Part shown: piece by piece, positions 8,277 to 16,040 of the stretch
How the letters are laid out: each line of letters starts with the position of its first letter
Numbering within the stretch: position 1 is the stretch's first letter
DNA from: Betaproteobacteria bacterium
Lineage (GTDB): Bacteria; Pseudomonadota; Gammaproteobacteria; Burkholderiales; Casimicrobiaceae
NCBI GenBank assembly: GCA_005888865.1
Contig: VBCL01000018.1
Location: 1 to 24,587, forward strand
Direction of reading: 5' to 3'
Length of the DNA: 24,587 bases
Notes under the pieces: generated by a model
The model's input: only the letters and a program-made list of their open reading frames with translations
Told to the model about the DNA's origin: nothing
Database searches by the model: none
Made by a program: the position numbers and the translations under genes

Positions 8277-8305
8277 TTGGGTTTTGTGGTCGTAGCTGGT
8301 AGAAT
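8277..8305 (+). promoter_or_regulatory. Possible promoter of the M50 protease-trpS-scpAB-rluB operon
   Basis: TTGGGT (8277-8282) and TAGAAT (8300-8305) are separated by exactly 17 nt. The -10 box matches five of six positions and the -35 box three of six. The -10 box ends 9 nt before the ATG, so the transcript would have almost no leader, and no Shine-Dalgarno sequence is present. Confidence 0.4.
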
Positions 8306-8314
8306 GGGCGTGAA

Positions 8315-8974
8315 ATGGAGTTGTCGCTCGCGACCATCGTGCTCTGGGCGGTGCCGGTGGTCCTGGCGATCACTTTGCACGAGGCGGCTCATGGTTTTGT
8401 CGCCCGGCAGTTCGGCGACCAGACCGCCTACATGCTCGGCCGGGTCACGCTGAACCCGCTGAAGCACATCGATCCGATCGGAACGATTGCGGTACCGGGT
8501 TTCCTGATCGCGGTCTCGGTCCTGACTCGAGCACCGTTGTTCATTTTCGGCTGGGCGAAGCCGGTGCCCGTGAATTTTGGCAACTTGCGTCATCCGAAGC
8601 GGGACATGTTCTGGGTGGCGGGCGCGGGCCCGTTCGCGAACTTTGTGATGGCCGTGGCGTGGGCGTTTCTGCTCAAGGCCGCAGTATCCGGGACGGCGAT
8701 CGACAGCAATGGGCTGTCGGAAATGGCAAGGGCGGGAATACAAGTCAACCTGATGCTCATGGCTCTCAATTTGCTGCCGATTCTGCCGCTCGACGGCGGG
8801 CGCCTCGCCGTCAGCCTTCTTCCGCATTCGCTCGCACAGAGCTATGCCCGGCTCGAACCCTACGGATTCATGGTGGTGATTCTGCTTCTCGCGACAGGCG
8901 TCCTCGGAACGCTGATGCTGCCGCTCCTGCGCGCCGGCGAATACGCGATCAGGCTGCTGCTCCAGCTCGGATGA
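8315..8974 (+). CDS. M50 family site-2-protease-like zinc metalloprotease
   Basis: Integral membrane protease that cuts within or near transmembrane helices. 219 residues with several hydrophobic segments. The zinc motif is HEAAH at residues 22-26 (His22, Glu23, His26) inside the first membrane segment, and the third ligand is Asp160 in LPLDGGR, as in the compact site-2-protease group that lacks PDZ domains (Pfam M50; like archaeal and Bacillus YwhC types). The GAGPFANF motif is also seen. Substrate unknown. It lies directly upstream of trpS (30 nt gap), an arrangement I recall from betaproteobacteria. Confidence 0.9.
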   Translation: MELSLATIVLWAVPVVLAITLHEAAHGFVARQFGDQTAYMLGRVTLNPLKHIDPIGTIAVPGFLIAVSVLTRAPLFIFGWAKPVPVNFGNLRHPKRDMFWVAGAGPFANFVMAVAWAFLLKAAVSGTAIDSNGLSEMARAGIQVNLMLMALNLLPILPLDGGRLAVSLLPHSLAQSYARLEPYGFMVVILLLATGVLGTLMLPLLRAGEYAIRLLLQLG

Positions 8975-9004
8975 CGCGCATCGTGCTCGATTCCTGCAAC
9001 TCCG

Positions 9005-10207
9005 ATGTTCGCTGACCGGGTCCTCTCCGGCATGCGGCCGACCGGGCGCATGCACCTCGGGCACTACCACGGCGCGCTCAAGAACTGGGTGCAGCTGCAG
9101 GAGGAATACGAGTGTCTGTTCTTCGCGGCCGACTGGCACGCGCTGACCACGCACTACGACTCGCCCGAAACGATCGAGGAGAGCGTCTGGGAAATGTTCG
9201 TCGACTGGTTCGCGGTCGGTATCAATCCGTCCCGCGCGACCGTGTTCATCCAGTCGCGCGTACCCGAACATGCGGAGCTCGCGCTGTTGCTCGGCATGAT
9301 CGCGCCCGTGGGTTGGCTGGAGCGTGTGCCGACGTACAAGGAGCAGCAGGAAAGACTGGGCGACCGAGATCTGTCGACGTACGGTTTTCTGGGCTATCCG
9401 GTGATGCAGGGCGCCGACATCCTGCTTTATCGCGCGAATATGGTGCCGGTCGGCGAGGATCAGGTCTCGCACGTGGAGCTGGTGCGCGAGCTCGCGCGCC
9501 GCTTCAATCACGTCTACGGGCGCGAGCCCGGGTTCGAGGAAAAAGCGAAGGCCGCGATCAAGAAGCTTGGCTCGAAGCGCTCCAAGCGCTACGAGCAGTT
9601 GCGCACGGCGTTTCAGGAACAGGGCGACCAGAAAGCGCTCGAAGCGGCGCGGGAGATGCTCGACGAGGCGCAGAATCTGGCGCTGGGCGATCGCGAGCGG
9701 CTGTTCGGCTATCTCGAAGGGTCGAGACGAATGATCCTCCCAGAACCGCAGGCGCTGTTGACCGAGACGCCCAAGGTGCCCGGCCTCGATGGCCAGAAGA
9801 TGTCGAAGTCCTATGGCAACGCGATCATGCTGCGCGAGGACCCGGCCTCGATCACCAAGAAGGTTCGCACCATGCAGACCGATCCGGCGCGCGTGCACCG
9901 CTCGGATCCGGGCACGCCGGAGAAATGCCCGGTATGGCCGCTGCACCAGATCTATTCGGACGAGACGAGACAGGCGTGGGTACGGAAGGGCTGCACGACC
10001 GCGGGTATCGGTTGCCTCGAATGCAAGCAGCCGTTGATCGACGCGATCATTGCCGAGCAGGAGCCGATCAAGGAGCGCGCGCAGAAATATCTCGACGACC
10101 CGTCGCTCGTGCGCGCGATCGTGGCTGACGGCTGCGAGCGCGCACGCAAGCTTGCCGAGGAAACGATGCGCGACGTGCGCGAAGTGATGGGGTTGGTTTA
10201 TACATGA
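9005..10207 (+). CDS. trpS: Tryptophanyl-tRNA synthetase
   Basis: Class I aminoacyl-tRNA synthetase charging tRNA-Trp in the cytoplasm. 400 residues. The HIGH-like motif is HLGH at residues 17-20 and the KMSKS loop is at 265-269. It is about 65 residues longer than the E. coli enzyme, mainly because of a charged helical insertion at about 178-245 (KAKAAIKKLGSKRSKRYEQL and following) before the KMSKS loop, which betaproteobacterial enzymes share. The C-terminal part has TMQTDPARV and a GCLECK motif. The stop overlaps the scpA start (ATGA at 10204-10207). Confidence 0.97.
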   Translation: MFADRVLSGMRPTGRMHLGHYHGALKNWVQLQEEYECLFFAADWHALTTHYDSPETIEESVWEMFVDWFAVGINPSRATVFIQSRVPEHAELALLLGMIAPVGWLERVPTYKEQQERLGDRDLSTYGFLGYPVMQGADILLYRANMVPVGEDQVSHVELVRELARRFNHVYGREPGFEEKAKAAIKKLGSKRSKRYEQLRTAFQEQGDQKALEAAREMLDEAQNLALGDRERLFGYLEGSRRMILPEPQALLTETPKVPGLDGQKMSKSYGNAIMLREDPASITKKVRTMQTDPARVHRSDPGTPEKCPVWPLHQIYSDETRQAWVRKGCTTAGIGCLECKQPLIDAIIAEQEPIKERAQKYLDDPSLVRAIVADGCERARKLAEETMRDVREVMGLVYT

Positions 10208-11058
10208 GCGCGGCGCCCGCCAAGGAGCCGATCATCGATCTCGCGCAGGCCGCTGGTGCGCCGGTGGCCCGCGTCTACGGCGAGCCGCTGCTCGAGATGC
10301 CGCAGGACCTCTACATCCCGCCCGAGGCGCTCGAGGTTTTCCTGGAGACGTTCGAAGGACCCCTCGATCTGCTGCTCTACCTGATCCGCAAGCAGAACAT
10401 CAACGTGCTCGACATCCCGATGGCGGAGCTCACGCGCCAGTACCTGGGCTACGTCGAGATGATGCGACGCACGCAGCTCGAGCTCGCTGCCGAGTACCTG
10501 CTGATGGCCGCGGTGCTGATCGAGATCAAGTCGCGGCTGCTTCTGCCGCGGCCTGTTGCGCTGGCCGGCGACGATGCCGAAGATCCGCGCGCCGAGCTGG
10601 TGCGGCGGTTGCTCGAGTACGAGCGGATGAAAGCCGGCGCGCACGCGCTCGACACGTTGCCGCAGGCCGAGCGCGATTTTGCTCTGGTCCGGGTCTGGTT
10701 CGACCGAGTCGCGGCGGCGCGGCTGCCCGACGTGCGGCCCGACGATCTCAAGGCCGCGTGGGCGGTCCTCGTGGTACGCGCACGCGCCAATCGGCACCAT
10801 CTCGTCACGCGCGAGCAGCTCTCGGTACGGAGCCAGATGAGCCGGCTGCTGAAGCTCATCGAGCCGGGTCGCTTTTTCGAGTTCACCGCACTGTTCGAGG
10901 ACCGGGTCGACGTGCCCCGGCTGATCGTCACGTTCCTGGCGATCCTCGAGATGGCGCGAGAGCAGCTCCTGGAAGTCGCGCAGGCCGAGCCGTACGCGCC
11001 GATCTACGTCCAGCGCAAGGGCGATCGGAACTTCGTGCTCGAAGCGGAAGCGCAATGA
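10204..11058 (+). CDS. scpA: Segregation and condensation protein A
   Basis: Kleisin subunit that bridges the heads of SMC and recruits ScpB in the chromosome-condensing complex. 284 residues. After an N-terminal extension of about 45 residues come the family hallmarks FEGPLDLLLYLI and LDIPMAELTRQYL, then LAAEYLLMAAVLIEIKSRLLLP, and a C-terminal winged-helix (RLIVTFLAILEMAR) that binds the SMC head. It overlaps trpS by four bases and scpB begins 3 nt after its stop, so the three are co-translated. The smc gene itself is not in the window. Confidence 0.95.
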   Translation: MSAAPAKEPIIDLAQAAGAPVARVYGEPLLEMPQDLYIPPEALEVFLETFEGPLDLLLYLIRKQNINVLDIPMAELTRQYLGYVEMMRRTQLELAAEYLLMAAVLIEIKSRLLLPRPVALAGDDAEDPRAELVRRLLEYERMKAGAHALDTLPQAERDFALVRVWFDRVAAARLPDVRPDDLKAAWAVLVVRARANRHHLVTREQLSVRSQMSRLLKLIEPGRFFEFTALFEDRVDVPRLIVTFLAILEMAREQLLEVAQAEPYAPIYVQRKGDRNFVLEAEAQ

Positions 11059-11061
11059 ATT

Positions 11062-11781
11062 ATGAACAGAGATAGCGGACGCGACTTTGCAATGACCGAC
11101 GATCTGGCCGGAATCAAGAGCATTATCGAGGCGGCCCTGCTGGTCGCCGGCGAGCCACTCGGCGCCGGAGAGCTCGCGAAGCTGTTCGATCCACCGCTCG
11201 AGCAAGACCTCGTGCGCAAGCTCCTCGACGACATCCGGACCACGTGGGCCGAGCGCAGCGTCGAGCTGACCCAGGTCGCAAGCGGCTGGCGCTTTCGTGC
11301 GAAGCCCGAGCTGCAACCTTATCTCGACCGGCTTGCGCCGGAAAAACCGCCGCGCTATTCGCGCGCGACGATGGAGACGCTGGCAATCATCGCCTACCAG
11401 CAACCCGTGACGCGGGGCGACATCGAGTCGATCCGCGGCGTTGCGGTATCGACCCAGATGATCAAGACGCTCGAAGACCGGCAGTGGATCGAGGTCGTCG
11501 GGCATCGCGAGACTCCGGGTCGACCCGCGCTGTACGCCACTACCAAGCAGTTTCTCGACGACCTCAACCTGCGTTCACTCTCCGAGCTCCCGCCATTGGC
11601 AGAGCTCGACACTTCCCACCTCCTGGAGCTACCCGATGCCCCCGCAAAGGCCGCCGAGGCAGAACTCGCGCTCGCGAGTCCGATCCTCGGGACACCGGCA
11701 TCCGCATCCGCTGACCTCGCCGCACCCGGCGCGGGGGACGCAGAGCGCGATGCACCGGAAACCAACCCGACGTTCCACTGA
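11062..11781 (+). CDS. scpB: Segregation and condensation protein B
   Basis: Partner of ScpA in the SMC complex; a dimer of winged-helix domains. 239 residues. Conserved segments are IIEAALLVAGEPL near the start, then ETLAIIAYQQPVTRGDIESI, RGV and GRPALYATTKQFLDDLNL. After about residue 175 the sequence is an Ala/Pro/Glu-rich tail without recognisable structure, and its end is also read in another frame as the start of rluB. Start at 11062 (MNRDSG) or at the in-frame ATG 11092 (MTDDLAG); neither has a strong ribosome site, and coupling to scpA favours 11062. Confidence 0.94.
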   Translation: MNRDSGRDFAMTDDLAGIKSIIEAALLVAGEPLGAGELAKLFDPPLEQDLVRKLLDDIRTTWAERSVELTQVASGWRFRAKPELQPYLDRLAPEKPPRYSRATMETLAIIAYQQPVTRGDIESIRGVAVSTQMIKTLEDRQWIEVVGHRETPGRPALYATTKQFLDDLNLRSLSELPPLAELDTSHLLELPDAPAKAAEAELALASPILGTPASASADLAAPGAGDAERDAPETNPTFH

Positions 11782-13024
11782 GCCCGTCTTTAGCGAGCCG
11801 CAGCGCCTGCACAAGGTGCTTGCGCAATGCGGCTATGGCTCGCTGCGTGGTCTCGAAGAGCTGATCATCGCCGGCAGGATCACGGTCAACCGCATGCCGG
11901 CCGAGGTGGGACAGAAAGTCGGGCCGAATGACCAGATCCGCATCAACGGCGAGCTGGTGCGGCTGCGCTTTGCGCCGCCGCGCGCCCGGGTGTTGCTCTA
12001 TCACAAGCCGACCGGCGAGATCGTCAGCCGTGCCGACCCGGAGGGCCGACCCACGGTTTTCGACAAACTGCCGCGGCTGGGCAGCGCCAAATGGATCGCA
12101 GTCGGGCGGCTGGATTTCAACAGCGAGGGGTTGCTGCTGTTCACGACCTCTGGCGAGCTCGCTAACCGTCTCATGCATCCGCGCTACGAGGTCGAGCGGG
12201 AATATTCGGTTCGCATCGTCGGCACCATCAGTCCGGAGCAGGAACGGGCGTTGCGCGAAGGTGTGCCGCTGGACGACGGCATGGCGCGCGTCACTTCATT
12301 GTCCGATGAAGGCGGCGAGGGCACCAATCATTGGTACAAGGTCACACTACCGGAGGGACGCAACCGCGAAGTGCGGAGGTTGTTCGAAGCGCTCGGGCTG
12401 ATGGTAAGCCGTCTCATCCGTATCCGATACGGCGTGGTTGCCATGCCGCCCCAGCTGAAACGCGGGCAAATGGTCGAGCTGGAACACGCCGAGCTCCAGC
12501 GCCTGCTGCAGGCCGCTGGAATGGGGGACGCCGCGCAGGGCAGAGGGCGCGAAGCCGGCCCATCGGGATCGCCGGGTGAACCGGAGCACGATTCGCTGCA
12601 CGCGGATGACGCGAGTGACGATGTCGATGGCAACGGCGCGAATGTGGCAGCGGAGGAAGAAAGCGACGAGGCGCTCGACGAGGTCAACGGCAATCGCGCG
12701 CCACCGCCGGTTGCGGCGCGCGAAGGTCAGGGTCACGGGCAATGGCGCGGTCCGCCGGGCAAGCGCGGTGGGATGGGCGGTCAGGGCGGGTCGGGTCCGC
12801 GTGGCGTCGCCCCGGCCCCGCGCGGTGGATCGGGTGGATCGGGTGGAAACGCGCCGGGTCCGCGCGGCGGGCCGGGTGCACGCGGCCGTCACCGCGGCGG
12901 AGGAGGCGGGAACAACCGCGGCGGGGGTGGGAACAACCGAGGCGGCGGAAGCAATCGAGGCGGTGGTGGAAACAACCGCGGTGGAGGCGGCGGCGATCGA
13001 GGCGGCTATTTCGGCGGCGCTTAG
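11750..13024 (+). CDS. rluB: 23S rRNA pseudouridine(2605) synthase with a long Gly/Arg-rich tail
   Basis: RsuA-family pseudouridine synthase, 424 residues. An S4 domain at about 17-75 (QRLHKVLAQCGYGSLRGLEE) precedes the catalytic domain, with Asp122 in GRLDFNSEGLLLF and the later EGRNREVRRLFEA. The enzyme body ends near residue 300. A linker rich in Asp/Glu follows, then a tail of about 100 residues of Gly, Arg, Asn and Pro ending in RGG-type repeats; such tails are known from RluB relatives but vary greatly. ATG at 11750 is chosen because it leaves about 17 residues before the S4 domain; it overlaps scpB by 32 nt. scpA-scpB-rluB is a common order. RsuA and RluE/RluF are less likely given the context. 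Confidence 0.93.
   Translation: MHRKPTRRSTEPVFSEPQRLHKVLAQCGYGSLRGLEELIIAGRITVNRMPAEVGQKVGPNDQIRINGELVRLRFAPPRARVLLYHKPTGEIVSRADPEGRPTVFDKLPRLGSAKWIAVGRLDFNSEGLLLFTTSGELANRLMHPRYEVEREYSVRIVGTISPEQERALREGVPLDDGMARVTSLSDEGGEGTNHWYKVTLPEGRNREVRRLFEALGLMVSRLIRIRYGVVAMPPQLKRGQMVELEHAELQRLLQAAGMGDAAQGRGREAGPSGSPGEPEHDSLHADDASDDVDGNGANVAAEEESDEALDEVNGNRAPPPVAAREGQGHGQWRGPPGKRGGMGGQGGSGPRGVAPAPRGGSGGSGGNAPGPRGGPGARGRHRGGGGGNNRGGGGNNRGGGSNRGGGGNNRGGGGGDRGGYFGGA
12911..12991 (+). repeat. In-frame tandem repeat encoding NNRGGGG units
   Basis: Four consecutive units of 21, 21, 18 and 21 bases encode NNRGGGG, NNRGGGS, NRGGGG and NNRGGGG (RluB residues 388-414), flanked by further Gly-rich and RGG sequence. 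Codons differ between copies (GGC, GGA, GGT and GGG are mixed), so the protein repeat is kept while the DNA has drifted, which suggests selection on the peptide. Confidence 0.8.
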
Positions 13025-13062
13025 GAACCCTCAAGCTTCCGGACGGGAGATGGCAGCGTGAC

Positions 13063-13893
13063 TCAATCCAGGAAGATATCCGGCAGCAGAGGCGCGCCAG
13101 GCTTGACCGCGTAGGGAGTCAGGTCGGTGACGCCGTCCTGCGCCAGGACATCCTCGTCGATGTAGAAGTTGCCCGTCGCCTGCGGGCCGTCGCGGCTCAG
13201 GATCGCGTGCGCCGCGTCGGCAAGAATCTCCGGGCGGCGGCAATTGTCCAGGCGATCGGCGATTCCCGGGATCATCGCCAGCGCCGAGGTTGCGATGATC
13301 GTGCGCGGCCACAGGGCATTCACGGCAACGCCGGCATCGCGGAATTCCTCGGCCATCCCGATCACGCACATGCTCATGCCGTACTTCGCCATCGTATAGG
13401 CGACGTGTTGCTTGAACCAGTGCGGACGCAGGTTGATCGGCGGCGCGAGGGTGAGGATATGCGGGGTGCGTCCTGCGGCGGCTGACGCAATCAGATGCGG
13501 AAGGCACGCCTGCGAGCATGCATACGTGCCGCGGACATTGACGCCGAACATCAAGTCGAATCGCTTCATGGGCGTCGCCAGCGTCCCCGTCAGGCTGATC
13601 GCGCTCGCGTTGTTGACAAGGATGTCGATGCCGCCGAAGCGCGTGGAGGCGAGCTCGACCGCGCGCTGAACTGCGGCTTCGTTGCGGATATCGACCTGCA
13701 ACGGCAACGCCGCGCCACCCGCACGTTCGATCTCCGCCGCGGCGGAATGGATCGTCCCCGGCAGCTTGGGGTTCGGCTCGGTCGTCTTCGCCGCGATCAC
13801 GATGTTCGCGCCGTCGCGCGCCGCGCGCAAGGCGATCGCGAGTCCGATGCCGCGCGAGGCGCCGGTGATGAACAGTGTTTTGCCTTGGAGCAT
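13063..13893 (-). CDS. Short-chain dehydrogenase, HSDL2 type
   Basis: 276-residue Rossmann-fold oxidoreductase. The NAD(P)-binding TGASRGIG is at 10-17, NNAS at 94-97 and the catalytic YTMAK at 166-170. The segments WFKQHVAYTMAKYGMSM, GMAEEF, VNALWPRT, TGNFYIDED and the C-terminal YAVKPGAPLLPDIFLD match the dehydrogenase domain of hydroxysteroid dehydrogenase-like protein 2 closely; its substrate is not established. Human HSDL2 has a serine in ISPPLNL, and here the aligned residue is Ala150 (LAPPINL). The gene follows the crotonase gene by 33 nt and converges on rluB. A role in fatty-acyl or branched acyl-CoA metabolism is inferred from the neighbour. Confidence 0.88.
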   Translation of the reverse strand: MLQGKTLFITGASRGIGLAIALRAARDGANIVIAAKTTEPNPKLPGTIHSAAAEIERAGGAALPLQVDIRNEAAVQRAVELASTRFGGIDILVNNASAISLTGTLATPMKRFDLMFGVNVRGTYACSQACLPHLIASAAAGRTPHILTLAPPINLRPHWFKQHVAYTMAKYGMSMCVIGMAEEFRDAGVAVNALWPRTIIATSALAMIPGIADRLDNCRRPEILADAAHAILSRDGPQATGNFYIDEDVLAQDGVTDLTPYAVKPGAPLLPDIFLD

Positions 13894-13926
13894 CTTCGTC
13901 TGGGCTCGCGATCCGCCGTGGATGAA

Positions 13927-14724
13927 TCAATCTTCGCCGAACTGCGGCGTGCGCTTGTCGAGAAACGCGTGCACGCCCTCGACGAAATCGCCGGTCGCCG
14001 CGCAAGCGCCGAAGCTTGCCGCCTCCGCATCGAGCTGTGCTGCGAGCGTCTGCGACAGCGATTCGCGGAGCAGGCGCTTGCCGTTGCGCGTGGCGAGCAC
14101 CGGGCCCGACGCGATCGCCGCAGCCATCGCGGCGGTTGCGCGCTCGAGCTCGGCCTCGGGCACCACGCGATTGACCAGTCCCAGCCGCAGGGCGTCCTCG
14201 ACACCGAAGCGTTCGCCAAGGAGCAGGATTTCCATCGCCCGCCGGGTGCCGACGAGTCGAGGCAGCGCGTACGACAACCCGCCGTCGGGCGTCAGGCCGA
14301 GCTGGCGGTAGGCAGCCGTGAAATAACTGCCTTCGGCGGCGATTGCCAGATCGCAGGCGCATAGCAGCGACAGCCCGAATCCGGCCACCGCGCCGTGGAC
14401 GCTCGCGAGCACGGGATGGGGCATGCGTTGCAGGTGCTCGATCGCGGCGTGCAGCCGGCCGATCATGCGCGTGAAGCGCTGCTGGCGCTCGCCCGGCGCA
14501 AGCTCGAGCTGCTCGGCGAAATTGCGGATGTCGCCGCCGGCCATGAAATGCCTGCCCGCGCCCTGGATGACCACGCAACGCAGACTCGTGTCAGCCGCCA
14601 GCGCGGCGGTGTGCGCGACCAGCGCGTCCATCATCGTCGGATCGAGGGCGTTGAGCGAGGCCGGACGATTGAGCGTCAGGGTGGCGACGAAGCCGTCGCG
14701 GGCGAGCAGGATGGGGCTGGTCAT
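13927..14724 (-). CDS. Enoyl-CoA hydratase/isomerase (crotonase) family protein
   Basis: 265 residues with the crotonase fold: LNRPASLNALD near the start, the oxyanion-hole segments MAGGDIRNF (61-69) and HGAVAGFG (110-117), and the C-terminal FVEGVHAFLDKRTPQF. Aligned by eye to mitochondrial enoyl-CoA hydratase, the two catalytic glutamates are replaced by Ser119 and Tyr139, so simple hydratase activity is unlikely. An aspartate at 147 (LTPDGG) sits where PaaG-type isomerases have a functional aspartate. An isomerase is the better guess. It is probably co-transcribed with the dehydrogenase downstream and the FemAB-like gene 77 nt upstream. Confidence 0.88.
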   Translation of the reverse strand: MTSPILLARDGFVATLTLNRPASLNALDPTMMDALVAHTAALAADTSLRCVVIQGAGRHFMAGGDIRNFAEQLELAPGERQQRFTRMIGRLHAAIEHLQRMPHPVLASVHGAVAGFGLSLLCACDLAIAAEGSYFTAAYRQLGLTPDGGLSYALPRLVGTRRAMEILLLGERFGVEDALRLGLVNRVVPEAELERATAAMAAAIASGPVLATRNGKRLLRESLSQTLAAQLDAEAASFGACAATGDFVEGVHAFLDKRTPQFGED

Positions 14725-14801
14725 GACGAGTGCGGCGTTGCGCGCGAAACCGGCGATCGTCGAAATGAAGCCGGCAGCTTAGCAGGTCGGCGGGCTGGCG
14801 G

Positions 14802-15953
14802 TCAGGTGTCTGCGATTCCGGGTTCCGCCGGCGCCTTGAACGGCGTCGCGGCTTCCAGCTCCTCGATGGTTTGGGCGACCTCGGCACGCTCGTCGGCGGC
14901 AAAGCGGGCGATGGCGCGCGCGAAATCGGGATCGGCGATGGCGTGGGCGGAACGCGTCGTCACCGGCAGCAGCCCACGCGCGAGCTTGTGCACGCCTTGC
15001 GCGCCGCCTTCGAAGTGCCCGATCCGGCGTTCGATGCAGAAATCGATGGCCTGATAGTAGCAAGCCTCGAAGTGCAGGCCGGAGATGAACTCGGTCGCGC
15101 CCCAATAGCGTCCCCACAGGGTGTCACGGCTGAAGACGTCCAGCGCCGAGCACACGCGTTTGCCGTCGCGCTCGCCCACGATGAGCAGAACATTGTCGGG
15201 AAGGCTCGTGCCGAGCCGCTCGAAGAACGCCAGAGACAGATACGGCGTGGAATGGTGCCGGCGATACGTGCTCGTGTAGCAGCGGAAGAAGAAGGCCCAG
15301 TCCCTGTCCTCGATCTCGCCACCGAGCACGCGGCGGAAGGTGACGCCCGATGACCCGAGCTTTCGGCGCTCCTGGTTGATCCGCTTGCGTTTGGTGTGAT
15401 TCATCGTCGACAGAAAATCCGCGAAGTCGCGATAGCCGGGATTGGTCCAGTGAAACTGGACGCTGTCACGCAAGTCCATGCCCGCAGCAACGCACGCGGC
15501 GGCATCCTCGGCCTGCGGGAAAAGGATGTGCAGCGAGGAGAAGTGGTGTTCGTCAAGCAGCGACAGCGCGCCTGCGAGGAGCTCCGCGCGGGTGGTCGCG
15601 TCCGCCGCGATCAGGCGCGGACCGGGCGCCGGCGTGAACGGAATCGCGCACAGGAGCTTCGGGTAATAGTGGCGCCCGTGGCGCCGATAAGCATCGGCCC
15701 ACGACCAGTCGAACACGTACTCACCGTAGGAATGCGCCTTGATGTAGAGCGGCATCGCGCCGACGAGCGTCTCGCCGCGCCACGCCGTCATATAGCATGG
15801 CGTCCAGCCGGTTTCGGGTGCCGCGCAGCCCGTCTCGTGCAGGGCGTGCAGAAAGGCGTGAGAAAGGAGCGGCCGATCGCCGACGAGCGCGTCCCAGGCG
15901 GGGCGCGGAATCGTGCCGAGTGAATCGATCGTGCGCAGGGAGAGGCGTGGCAT
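14802..15953 (-). CDS. FemAB-like (DUF482) GNAT-fold acyltransferase family protein
   Basis: 383 residues, matching the DUF482/FemAB_like family (Pfam PF04339; COG3146) in length and in segments such as SHAFLHALHETGC, GWTPCYM, FDWSWADAYRRHG, YYPKLL, FLSTMNHTKRKRINQERRKL, the YLSLAFFERLG stretch and FEGGAQGVHKLARGLLPV. The family has two tandem GNAT-like folds related to Fem peptidyltransferases; its substrate is unknown. The ATG at 15953 starts MPRLSLRTI, a usual family start; the frame stays open much further upstream only as antisense to nadE. It is divergent from nadE with 87 nt between them, and is first in a minus-strand unit with the crotonase and dehydrogenase genes. Confidence 0.9.
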   Translation of the reverse strand: MPRLSLRTIDSLGTIPRPAWDALVGDRPLLSHAFLHALHETGCAAPETGWTPCYMTAWRGETLVGAMPLYIKAHSYGEYVFDWSWADAYRRHGRHYYPKLLCAIPFTPAPGPRLIAADATTRAELLAGALSLLDEHHFSSLHILFPQAEDAAACVAAGMDLRDSVQFHWTNPGYRDFADFLSTMNHTKRKRINQERRKLGSSGVTFRRVLGGEIEDRDWAFFFRCYTSTYRRHHSTPYLSLAFFERLGTSLPDNVLLIVGERDGKRVCSALDVFSRDTLWGRYWGATEFISGLHFEACYYQAIDFCIERRIGHFEGGAQGVHKLARGLLPVTTRSAHAIADPDFARAIARFAADERAEVAQTIEELEAATPFKAPAEPGIADT

Positions 15954-16028
15954 GCAGGCAGCGCGTTGCACATCATTGTCGCGTGCGGACCGCGCCGTCG
16001 GCAAGGGAACCTCGAACTTTCGGCATGA

Positions 16029-16034
16029 TAAAAT
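16029..16034 (+). promoter_or_regulatory. -10 box of nadE, giving a leaderless mRNA
   Basis: TAAAAT, five of six consensus matches, ends 6 nt before the nadE ATG, so transcription should begin at about the start codon. No Shine-Dalgarno sequence is present. The -35 region is poor. The spacing is the same as at rluC. Confidence 0.4.
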
Positions 16035-16040
16035 TCGCCT

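Noticed and set aside
8207..9946. Minus-strand open frame of 579 codons over the M50 protease and trpS
   Set aside because: Antisense to two clearly recognised genes; Arg/His-rich translation with no known motif. The same applies to the minus frames at 10198-11505, 18034-19692 and 23528-24553.
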